A DNA stretch of 41,640 nucleotides from Pseudomonadota bacterium. GTDB lineage: Bacteria > Pseudomonadota > Gammaproteobacteria > Burkholderiales > Burkholderiaceae_C. A model generated the notes under the pieces. It did not search any database and had not been told where the DNA came from. It was given only the letters and a program-made list of their open reading frames with translations. This document shows positions 1 to 7,368 of the stretch, piece by piece. Both the position numbers and the translations under genes were made by a program. How positions within the stretch are numbered: position 1 is the stretch's first letter; every line of letters starts with the position of its first letter. The stretch is from contig JAUNTQ010000021.1 in NCBI GenBank assembly GCA_030538605.1, positions 1 to 41,640 on the forward strand, given 5' to 3'.

Positions 1-57
1 CTGGCCACCCCGCTGGCCGCGTCCGGCAGCGCGCCCGCCGACGTCCACGCCGTCTAA
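1..57 (+). CDS. 3' end of an open frame cut by the window edge
   Basis: The first 18 codons run in frame 1 to a TAA at 55-57, and the N-terminus lies outside the window. The visible residues (Leu, Ala, Pro, Ser rich, ending PADVHAV) are too few to identify. The frame is the same as that of the gspL-like gene starting at 91. This may be the tail of an upstream secretion gene such as gspK, or the front part of the same gspL-like gene interrupted by a nonsense codon. Confidence 0.4.
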   Translation: MATPLAASGSAPADVHAV

Positions 58-90
58 CTCCCCCCCGACCACGAGCAGGAGCGCGCGCAC

Positions 91-909
91 GTGCTCCCTC
101 ACCTGGCCCCCGCCGACCTCGCCCACGCCGTGCAGCTCGAAGTGCAATCGTCCTCGCCCTTTCCCCCCGGCGACACCGTGCACGGCTTCACCGCCATGCC
201 CGCAGGCGACACCCTGCGCGTCGAGCTGGCCATCACCTCCCGCGCCCAGTGCCAGGCCGCGCTGGCCCGTGCGGGTGCGGGTGCGGGCGACGACGCCGAA
301 ATCTGGCTCCAGCCGCCCCCCGCCCAGGCGCAGGGCGCCTACCGCCCGCTGGTGCTGCGCGGCTGGGGCGAGGCCGCGCGCGAGCGCCGCGTGCAGCGCG
401 GCCAGCTGCGCCAGCTCGGCTGGGTGGGTCTGGTGCTGGCGCTGCTGCTGGCGCTGGCCCTCACCCCCACCGCCTTCAAGCGCCAGCAGGCCATCGAGGC
501 CCAGCGCGCGCTGGACGCCGTGCAGCGCCAGGCCGCCCCTCAGATCGCCCAGCGCGACGCCCTGATGCAGCGCACGCAGTCGCTCGAAGCCATCGCCGCG
601 CTGGCCGACCAGCAGCTCGCGCTGGCCCCCGTCATCGACATGCTCACCCGCGCCGTGCCCGACGGCGCCTGGCTCACCTCCATCCGCGTCGAAGGTGACC
701 GCGTCGTGCTCAACGGCCAGGCCGACGACGCCGCCGCCCTGGTGCAGCGCCTGGCCACCCAGCCCGGCGTGACCGGCGCGCGCCTGTCCTCGCCCGCCAC
801 GCGGGGAGCGGGCGACAAGAAAGAGCGCTTCGTCATCGAGCTGCACGCCAGCGCCCAGCGCTACGGCCCCATCCGCGCCGCCTCGGCCGCAGGGGAGGGC
901 GCGTCATGA
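91..909 (+). CDS. gspL: GspL/PilN-like type II secretion inner-membrane protein, possibly N-terminally truncated
   Basis: This is a probable GspL, the inner-membrane platform protein that links the cytoplasmic ATPase to GspM. Residues 1-100 resemble the end of the actin-like cytoplasmic domain (VQLEVQSSSPFPPGD). A single membrane segment follows at about 110-128 (GLVLALLLALALTP). After it come a coiled stretch and a PilN-type periplasmic ferredoxin-like domain (PVIDMLTRAVPDGAWLTSI). The GTG start at 91 has an AGGAG at 77-81. At 272 residues it is short for GspL, and the codons between the TAA at 55-57 and this GTG (LPPDHEQERAHV) read like normal upstream GspL sequence, so the gene may be a truncated allele. 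Its stop overlaps the gspM start (ATGA), which implies translational coupling. The PilN-like family is clear; assignment to T2SS rather than a pilus system rests on the neighbours. Confidence 0.68.
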   Translation: MLPHLAPADLAHAVQLEVQSSSPFPPGDTVHGFTAMPAGDTLRVELAITSRAQCQAALARAGAGAGDDAEIWLQPPPAQAQGAYRPLVLRGWGEAARERRVQRGQLRQLGWVGLVLALLLALALTPTAFKRQQAIEAQRALDAVQRQAAPQIAQRDALMQRTQSLEAIAALADQQLALAPVIDMLTRAVPDGAWLTSIRVEGDRVVLNGQADDAAALVQRLATQPGVTGARLSSPATRGAGDKKERFVIELHASAQRYGPIRAASAAGEGAS

Positions 910-1469
910 ACCGCCTTGCCGCCCTGCGCCCCGAGCAGCTCTGGCTGGCCGCCGCCGCGCTCATCCTCGCCGTGCTCATGGCGATGGGCATGGGCTACGT
1001 GCTGCGCAAGCATCAATGGGCCACCGACACCCTGCAAAGCGCCGAACCCCGCGTGGCACGCCTTAACGGCTTGCTTCAAAATGAGGAGCTTCTTGCGCAA
1101 GCCCAGTCTGCGCTGAATGCCAATTTGAATGAATTCGTTTACCCGGCAGATCGCGATCCGGGCGAGATCGGCAACGCCGCCTTGCAGCGCGTGCGCGAGA
1201 TGGCTGCCGGGCGCGGCCTGCGCGTGGCCAGCAGCCAGGCCACGCTGACCCCGCGCGACGAGCAGGGCTTTGACCGCATCGGCCTCGACCTGCGCATCGA
1301 AGGCGACTGGAACGCCGTGTTCGCCCTGCTGCGCGATCTGGCCGATGCGCGCCCCGCGCTCTACCTCGGCCTGGCCCAGTTCACCGCCCAGGGCACCGGC
1401 GAGCAGGGCCGCCCGCAAACCATCGCCGCGCAGCTCGGCCTGTTCGTGCTGAGGCAGCGCCCGTCATGA
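906..1469 (+). CDS. gspM: GspM-type (T2SSM_b) secretion protein
   Basis: A 187-residue bitopic protein with a short cytoplasmic head, one membrane helix at about 12-32 (LWLAAAALILAVLMAMGMGY), a coiled region, and a C-terminal domain. The motif FALLRDLADARPALYLGLAQF (with one extra residue, F1, in the gene context) is the usual signature region of the GspM_b/PilO-like family. It would pair with GspL in the inner-membrane platform. It overlaps both neighbours by ATGA junctions, at 906-909 and 1466-1469. Bases about 1066-1150 are visibly less GC-rich than the rest and contain the repeat-like string AGCTTCTTGCGCA (1087-1099), so part of the coiled region may derive from a repeat. Confidence 0.7.
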   Translation: MNRLAALRPEQLWLAAAALILAVLMAMGMGYVLRKHQWATDTLQSAEPRVARLNGLLQNEELLAQAQSALNANLNEFVYPADRDPGEIGNAALQRVREMAAGRGLRVASSQATLTPRDEQGFDRIGLDLRIEGDWNAVFALLRDLADARPALYLGLAQFTAQGTGEQGRPQTIAAQLGLFVLRQRPS

Positions 1470-2191
1470 GCACCCGCCCGCCCTTCACCCTGCCCCTGCT
1501 GGCCGCCAGCGCCGTGCTGGCCCTGCTGCTGGCGGGGGCCTGGCTGGCCCCCGGCGCGCCCGCCCGCTGGCGGCAGTGGACGCCGCCCGCGCCCCAGCCC
1601 CCGGCCCTGGTCGACGTGCGGCAGGCCGAGCTGATCTTCCAGCCCCAGGCCGGCGCCGCCTACCCCCAGGCGCTGGCGCGCCCGCTGTTCATGCCCACCC
1701 GCCGCCCCGCTCCGGCCGGGCCGGATGCCGCCGCTTCCGCGCCAGCGCCGCCGCCGCAACCCATCGACCAGGCCCGCCTGCTCGGCATCATGGCCAGCCC
1801 CGCGCTCACTGGCGTGCTGGTCGAATACGACGGCAAGGCCCAGTTCGTGCGCACCGGCACCGAGCTGGGCGGCTGGCGTCTGGCCAGCGTGCAAGACCGC
1901 ATCGCCCGCTTCGAGCGCGGCGCCGAGCGGCGCGACATCGAGCTGCCCTTTCTCGACCCCAAGACCGGCGCCGCCGCTCCCACCGGCGGCGCGCGCCGCC
2001 CGCCCGCCCGGCCACCATCGCCCCCACCGCCCCCACCGCCGCCCCGGATCGCGCCGTCGCCCCTGCCTGCACCGCCGCCGCAACCGTCGTCACCCCCCAC
2101 AGCGGCCCCTGCCGAAGCGCCCGCCGACGGCGCCGCCGACCCCGCTTCCGAGCCGCCCCGCGCCTCTTTCGGCGGCGGTGCCCCCCGGTGA
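1466..2191 (+). CDS. gspN: GspN/GspC-like type II secretion protein with proline-rich tail
   Basis: A 241-residue protein with an N-terminal membrane anchor at about 8-28 (LPLLAASAVLALLLAGAWLA), the motif RPLFMPTRRP typical of GspN-type proteins, and a small beta-rich domain around residues 95-165 (RLLGIMASPALTGVLVEYDG, then a GWRLASV strand). This resembles the homology region of GspC, which contacts the secretin. The last 70 residues are almost pure Pro/Ala/Ser, including a run of eight prolines, and are probably an unstructured periplasmic linker. It sits between gspM (ATGA overlap) and gspD, as expected for a part that connects platform and secretin. The GspN label is by context and motif; a GspC-like role is possible. 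Confidence 0.6.
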   Translation: MSTRPPFTLPLLAASAVLALLLAGAWLAPGAPARWRQWTPPAPQPPALVDVRQAELIFQPQAGAAYPQALARPLFMPTRRPAPAGPDAAASAPAPPPQPIDQARLLGIMASPALTGVLVEYDGKAQFVRTGTELGGWRLASVQDRIARFERGAERRDIELPFLDPKTGAAAPTGGARRPPARPPSPPPPPPPPRIAPSPLPAPPPQPSSPPTAAPAEAPADGAADPASEPPRASFGGGAPR

Positions 2192-2259
2192 CCGGCAGGC
2201 GCGCCACTTTCCGCCACGCCGCACCGCCCCCGTTTCACTTGCGAATGCCCCAAGCCCTC

Positions 2260-4719
2260 ATGACCCGACCGCTCGCCCCCCTGGCCCTGCTTGCCGCCGC
2301 CGCCCTGTCGTTTCTGGCAGGCTGCGCCCAGCCCGGCACCACGCCGTCTGCGGCCCAGACCGCCCTCGCGGCCCCGGCGCAAGCCCCCGTGCTCGCCCCG
2401 CTGCCGCCAGCGGCCCCCGCCAGCGCGCCCGGCACCGCCTCTGGCGCGGCGCCCGACCCGGCGCCCGACGCTGCCGCCCAGCGCCCCGACCCCATCCTCA
2501 TCCGGGGCGACGACCGCGTCGTCGCCACCCCCCGCACGGCCACCAGCGGCGCCGTGCGCGGCCCCGCCGGCAGCTACAAGTTCGAAGACGCCCCCGTCGG
2601 TGAAGTCGTCAAGGTCATGCTGGGCGACCTGCTCCAGGCCGACTACGTGGTGCACCCGCCCCTCAACGGCACCGTCACCCTCAGCACGCGCGGTCAGGTC
2701 TCTGCCGACCGCGCCATGTTCCTGCTGGAGCAGGCCCTGCAAGCCAACGGCATCGTCATCGCCCGCGACGCGCGCGGCACCTACCACGTCGGCACGGCCG
2801 AGGCGCTGCGCGGCATCGTCAGCGCGCCGCAAATGGCAACCCGGGGCACCACGCTGCCGCCCGGCTACGGCGCCGTCATCATCTCGCCGCAATACCTGGG
2901 CGCGGGCGAGCTGGCCAACATCCTGCGCCCCCTCGTCTCGTCCGACGCCATCGTGCGCGTGGACGCCGTGCGCAACATCCTCGTCATGCGCGGCACCCGC
3001 GCCGAGGCCGAAGGCTGGATGGACATCGTCAACACCTTCGACGTCAACCTGCTGCGCGGCATGTCGGTGGGCGTGTTCCCCCTGAAGCACACCACCGCCG
3101 CCGACGCCGACGCCGCCCTGCGCCTGCTCTCGGGCGGCGTCACGGGGCAGGGCGCTGGCACTGGCGCGCCGGGGCAGGCCGGTGCCGCCACGCCCCAGCA
3201 GCCCGCCCGCGCCAGACCTCCTGCCGCTCCCGCAGCAGGGGCCGCTGCCGCCGCTGCCAACGCAGGCACCAGCGTGCTGGGCGAATCCAACCCCCTCTTC
3301 GGTGCCCTGCGCATCATGCCCATCGAGCGCATCAACGCCGTGCTCGTCATCACCCCGCGCGCCGCCTACCTGGATGAAGTGCGCTACTGGATCGAGCAGT
3401 TCGACCGCCCCGACCTCAACAGCGCCGAACCCCAGCTGCACGTCTACAAAGTGCAAAACGGCTCCGCCGACCACCTGGCCGATCTGCTCAACGGCATCTA
3501 CGGCGGCACCGCCGTGCAGACCCCGACCCCCGGCGGCGGTACCGGCGTGGCCCCCGGCCTGGCCACCACCACCGGCAGCAGTGCCAACGTCAACAGCAGT
3601 TTCGCCAGCCAATACGGCACCAGCCGCAGCGCGTTCGGCAACATGGGTGGCGGCTTGGGCAGTGGCCTTGGCGGCGGTTTGGGCAACAGCGGCGGTGGTC
3701 TGGGCACCGGCCTGGGTGCTGCTGCGGGGCGGGTGGGTGCTGGTGGCGCACAACAGGGTCAGCAAGGCCCCAACCTCGTCACCACCACGCTTGGGCAGTC
3801 CGTGCGCGTCATGGCAGACCGCATCAACAACACCCTGCTCGTTCACGCCACCCCGGCGGAGTACCAGCGCATCGAATCCACCCTCAAGCGCCTCGACGTG
3901 CAGCGCGCCCAGGTGCTCATCGAGGCCAGCATTGTCGAAGTCACGCTGGGCGATGGCCTTGAGTACGGCTTGCAATGGGCCTTCAGAGGCGGCCTGGGCG
4001 GTGGCGACTCGGGTCGCGGTGTCATCGGCACCAGTGGCGCAGGCGGCACGCTGGCCGCCACAGGCGCGGGCAACAGCGGCTTCAGCTACACTTTCCACAA
4101 CGCTGTCGGCATCTCTGCCGTGCTCACCGCATTGGCTAACAAGTCGATGCTCAAGGTTATCTCCAGCCCCTCTCTCATGGTGCTCGACAACCACACCGCC
4201 GCCATTCAGGTGGGCAACCAGGAGCCTGTCAACGTCGGTTCCACCTCGGTCAACCCTGGCACCACAGGTGTCACTACTTACAACTCCATTCAATACAAGG
4301 ACACTGGCGTCATGCTCGGCGTTACCCCTTCGGTCAGCGCGGGCGATCTGGTCACGCTTGACGTTGACCAGACAGTCACCAACTTGGGGCCCGACTCCGG
4401 GTCTGCCCAAACCAAAGGCTATCCCACCTTCCTTCAGCGGCAGATTAACTCTAAAGTCGCCGTGCGCTCAGGCGAAACGCTGGTGCTCGGCGGACTCATT
4501 CGAGACAGTGTCAGCAACACCAAATCAGGTGTGCCTATTCTCTCGGCCATTCCGGTTGTGGGCGCGCTTTTCGGTACGCACTCAAATACCGCCAACCGTA
4601 CAGAGTTGCTTGTTATTCTCACCCCCCGTGTGCTGCGCTCCGACGAAGACGCTCGCGCCGTCAGCCGCGAGCTGCGTCAGCGTATGCAGGGCTTGGTCTC
4701 CAGCTCTCCAACCCCTTGA
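2260..4719 (+). CDS. gspD: Type II secretion secretin GspD (lipoprotein)
   Basis: Outer-membrane secretin of about 819 residues that forms the secretion channel. The chosen ATG gives a lipoprotein signal peptide with lipobox LAGC (Cys22); an in-frame ATG at 2245 is an alternative, and neither has a clear ribosome site. Order: Ala/Pro linker, N0 domain from about residue 104 (YKFEDAPVGEVVKVMLGDLL), N1/N2-like repeats (about 205-420), a Gly-rich loop, then the secretin core from about 545 (QVLIEASIVEVTLGDGL) to the end. The conserved VPILSAIPVVGALFG and TELLVILTPRVLR lie near residues 755-785. From about 4080 onward the codons become less GC-rich than in the 5' part, and the last third pairs with the decayed second copy downstream. 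This suggests recombination between gspD alleles. It is the last intact gene of the gspLMND string. Confidence 0.85.
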   Translation: MTRPLAPLALLAAAALSFLAGCAQPGTTPSAAQTALAAPAQAPVLAPLPPAAPASAPGTASGAAPDPAPDAAAQRPDPILIRGDDRVVATPRTATSGAVRGPAGSYKFEDAPVGEVVKVMLGDLLQADYVVHPPLNGTVTLSTRGQVSADRAMFLLEQALQANGIVIARDARGTYHVGTAEALRGIVSAPQMATRGTTLPPGYGAVIISPQYLGAGELANILRPLVSSDAIVRVDAVRNILVMRGTRAEAEGWMDIVNTFDVNLLRGMSVGVFPLKHTTAADADAALRLLSGGVTGQGAGTGAPGQAGAATPQQPARARPPAAPAAGAAAAAANAGTSVLGESNPLFGALRIMPIERINAVLVITPRAAYLDEVRYWIEQFDRPDLNSAEPQLHVYKVQNGSADHLADLLNGIYGGTAVQTPTPGGGTGVAPGLATTTGSSANVNSSFASQYGTSRSAFGNMGGGLGSGLGGGLGNSGGGLGTGLGAAAGRVGAGGAQQGQQGPNLVTTTLGQSVRVMADRINNTLLVHATPAEYQRIESTLKRLDVQRAQVLIEASIVEVTLGDGLEYGLQWAFRGGLGGGDSGRGVIGTSGAGGTLAATGAGNSGFSYTFHNAVGISAVLTALANKSMLKVISSPSLMVLDNHTAAIQVGNQEPVNVGSTSVNPGTTGVTTYNSIQYKDTGVMLGVTPSVSAGDLVTLDVDQTVTNLGPDSGSAQTKGYPTFLQRQINSKVAVRSGETLVLGGLIRDSVSNTKSGVPILSAIPVVGALFGTHSNTANRTELLVILTPRVLRSDEDARAVSRELRQRMQGLVSSSPTP

Positions 4720-5368
4720 CCGACCATCCGTTTCGCCGCACGGCTTCCTTCCTTGTACAAAGAAGCTTCATTTTCTATCTGCTTGGTATTGACAGGGATC
4801 TAGTTGTTTGCAACACTTGAAAAAGTTAAGGGTGTTAAATCGTTTCGGATCATATTATTCGTCGCTTACGACGCTCAGGCAGTGCGCATAGCAGGCTGCT
4901 GAAATACTGTCGCAGTTCGCCAAAAAGCTCAAATATCATCCGAGCCCTCGCCTCCCGCTCTATACAAATCAACAACTTGCGATATCACAGAAATTGCTGA
5001 GCCGGGAATTTTGGATGGATCGGGAGTATTTCAGCAGCCTGATAGCGCTGTGGCGTGAAATACCGAATACGCGGCAACTTGCTGCGGGGATGTTTATTGA
5101 TGCAATGGTGCACTGAATAGCTATCTACTAAAGTAGGTGGATTCGCGCGTGTCGCAGAGGACTGAAAGTTCACCCGTTTTGCTCTCCGCGTTAAATGCCC
5201 CACCTCGCATACGCCATCTCTCAGTCATCGCCGGAAAGATCGGGTGGCTAAAGCCGACTGGCTGAAAGCCGATGGTTTCAACCTTGAAATGAAAGTGAAG
5301 ATTTTTGGCTGTTCTGTAGACGAGTTGGAGCTTCAAATTCTTGGGGCTACGACAGGGAAGGCGCGTGA
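4720..5368. other. AT-richer spacer between intact gspD and its decayed copy
   Basis: No convincing gene lies here. The first 50 bases after the gspD stop resemble the trailer after the second gspD copy (6626-6675), so the duplicated unit included that trailer. The middle holds a 150-bp inverted-repeat element (4892-5041). The part 5244-5368 is open in one frame (MAKADWLKADGFNLEMKVK...) but has no recognisable family, and its frame differs from that of the following gspD block. The base composition is clearly lower in GC than the flanks, consistent with foreign or decaying DNA. Confidence 0.6.
4892..5041. mobile_element. Candidate MITE (150 bp, 17-bp perfect terminal inverted repeats, 4-bp target duplication)
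   Basis: The left end CAGGCTGCTGAAATACT (4892-4908) is the exact reverse complement of the right end at 5025-5041. The element is flanked on both sides by ATAG (4888-4891 and 5042-5045), as expected for a 4-bp target-site duplication. It encodes nothing. This is the structure of a non-autonomous miniature element moved by a DDE transposase supplied elsewhere. A residual insertion-sequence fragment is the alternative. I cannot assign a family. Confidence 0.6.
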
Positions 5369-6625
5369 TACTGGGTCGAGCAATTCGACCGTCCCGACCT
5401 GGGTAGTGTCAAGCACCAGCTATATGTCTACAAGGTGCAAAATCGCTTCGCCGACTAGGTGGCCGAGTTACTCAACGGCATCTATGGTGCCGTTGTCGTG
5501 CAGTCTTAGGTTCCCGTCGGCGGCATCGGCGTGACCCGGGATCTGGTCATCAACGGCACGATGGGCGGCAGCTTCGCGGGTCGCGCGGGCACCTTGGACG
5601 TCACCACGATGGGTGTGGCAGCCTCACGGGCACAAGGGGGTGGCACCACCGGCCAGGGCACCGTGGCCGGCGTCGTCGCCACCCAGCTTGGCCAGAACGT
5701 GCGCGTCATGGCCGACCGCATCAACAACACCCTGCTCATCCACGCCATCCCGGCCGAATACGCCCGCATCGAAAGCACCCTGAAGCGCCTCGACATCCAG
5801 CGCGCCCAGGTGCTGATTGAGGCCACCATCGTCGAAGTCACCCTGGGCGACGATCTGCAATATGGGCTGCAATGGGCCTTCAACGGCGGCGTGGGCGGTG
5901 GGCGCTCGGGCGATGGCGTGCTCAACACCGCCAATGCCGCCGTCCCCTTGGCCAATGGCGGGTACTCGCTGCCCGGCGCGGCGGCCACCGGCTTCACCTA
6001 TGCCCTCAGCAACGCTGCCGGCTCCGTCACCGCCATGCTGCATGCGCTGGCCAGCAAGTCGCTGCTGAAAGTCATCTCCAGCCCCTCCCTCATGGTGCTC
6101 GACAACCACACCGCCGCCATCCAGGTCGGCAACCAGCAGCCCATCAACATGGGCACCACCATCGTCGGCACCGGCACCGTGGTCACCACCAACAACATCC
6201 AGTACAAGGACACCGGCGTCATGCTCGGCGTCACCCCGTCCGTCAGCGCGGGCGACCTCGTCACGCTTGACATCAGCCAGACCGTCACCGACCTGGACAA
6301 CGCCGCCAACTCAGCCACGCAAGGCTATCCCACCTTCATGCAGCGACAGATCGAGTCCAAGGTGGCCGTGCGCTCGGGCGAAACCCTGGTGCTGGGCGGC
6401 CTCATTCAAGACCGCGCCTTCAGCGGCAAATCGGGGTTGCCCCTGCTGTCCTCCATTCCCATCGTGGGCGCGCTCTTTGGCCGGCACGAAGACAACAACC
6501 GCCGCACCGAGCTGCTGGTCATCTTCACCCCCCGCGTGCTGCGCTCCGACGAAGACGCCCGCGCCGTCAGCCGCGAGCTGCGCCAGCGCATGCAGGGCCT
6601 CACCCTCGGCTCGCCCGCACCCTGA
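5369..6625 (+). pseudogene. gspD': Decayed tandem copy of the 3' part of gspD, with two in-frame amber codons
   Basis: From TACTGG at 5369 the sequence aligns with intact gspD from 3385 (YWVEQFDRPDL versus YWIEQFDRPDL) and stays in one frame to the stop at 6625. TAG codons interrupt it at 5456-5458 and 5507-5509, and a TGA precedes the block at 5366-5368. Everything before the last N-domain is missing. From the GTG at 5531 a frame of 364 codons is open and keeps a complete secretin core (QVLIEATIVEVTLGDDLQYG, LPLLSSIPIVGALFG, TELLVIFTPRVLR), with the high-GC codons normal for this genome. No signal peptide is present, so a product from 5531 would not be exported as a secretin. It may be a silent donor for gene conversion of gspD. 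The homology is certain; expression is doubtful. Confidence 0.8.
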
Positions 6626-6684
6626 CCGGCCCGCCCGTGCCAGCGCGCGGCTTTTCCCTTCACTTTGCAAAGGAGTCCTGTCTC

Positions 6685-7185
6685 ATGCCTTTTCCCCTTC
6701 CCGCCGCACCGCGCCGCGCCATGCGCGCCTGCGCCCTGTCTGCTGCCGCCTTCGCGTTGGCTGGCTGCGCCGCACTGCAGCCCAAAACCCCCGAGCAAGT
6801 CGTGCAAGAGCGCGCCGAGGCCCGCTGGGCCGCCCTGATGAAAGGCGACTTCGAGCGTGCCTGGACCTATGCCGACCCCGCTTATCGCGAGCAGGTCGAG
6901 CAGGCCCATTACAAGGGCCGCTTTGGTGACCCCCGGGGGTGGAAGAGCCTCACGGTTCACAGCGTCAAGTGCGAGCCCGAGCGCTGCACCGCGCGCATCC
7001 GCCTGACCACCGCCAACATCGCCCCCACCTTCATGCGCAAGATTCCTGAGCTCACCACCTATTCCGACGAAGCCTGGGTGCGGCAGGACGGGCAATGGTG
7101 GTACCTGCACTCGCGCGAATCCGCCCCCGCCGCGCCGGCGCCTGCCCAAACGCCTTCGGCACCCGCGCCGTCCGTGACAAAATGA
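6685..7185 (+). CDS. Small putative outer-membrane lipoprotein
   Basis: A 166-residue protein with a twin-Arg-like positively charged start, a hydrophobic stretch and lipobox ALAGC (Cys28). The ATG at 6685 is preceded by AAAGGAG at 6669-6675. The mature part (EQVVQERAEARWAALMKGDFERAWTY...) is an alpha/beta fold reminiscent of NTF2-like proteins, with two cysteines (KCEPERC) and an Ala/Pro tail. It follows the gspD copy by 60 bases and may accompany the secretion system or the surface protein downstream. The function is not known to me. Confidence 0.7.
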   Translation: MPFPLPAAPRRAMRACALSAAAFALAGCAALQPKTPEQVVQERAEARWAALMKGDFERAWTYADPAYREQVEQAHYKGRFGDPRGWKSLTVHSVKCEPERCTARIRLTTANIAPTFMRKIPELTTYSDEAWVRQDGQWWYLHSRESAPAAPAPAQTPSAPAPSVTK

Positions 7186-7273
7186 CGGCTGGCCTGCCCG
7201 GGCGCGAGGAGGCAGGTTGTTATGAAAAAACAACAAATTCTTCCCTCATGCCCCGCTTTGCCCGGTAAACCAA

Positions 7274-7303
7274 TTGAGTAGCGGGCAGGCCGCGTGATAG
7301 CAT
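7274..7303 (+). promoter_or_regulatory. Candidate sigma70 promoter of the surface-protein gene
   Basis: TTGAGT (7274-7279) and TAGCAT (7298-7303) are separated by 18 bases and would start a transcript near 7310, leaving a leader of about 60 nt before the ATG at 7369. The match is moderate. A strong ribosome site (TTGGAG, 7355-7360) follows. Confidence 0.35.
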
Positions 7304-7368
7304 CGCAAGGCATTTCCAAGATTCGCTTGGGCCTTGCAATCACTTCTTTCTATATTGGAGTCATTTCT

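Noticed and set aside
1576..2259. Long N-terminal extension of gspD
   Set aside because: The Arg/Pro/Ala-rich extension overlaps gspN in another frame; the lipoprotein signal starts at 2260 (or 2245).
1660..4410. Very long minus-strand open frame opposite gspN/gspD
   Set aside because: It is a GC-driven shadow: Gly/Ala/Arg/His-rich composition with no family motif, opposite well-supported secretin coding sequence.
5244..5534. 96-residue open frame before the second gspD block
   Set aside because: It crosses the gspD-homologous block out of frame, and no domain or ribosome site supports it.
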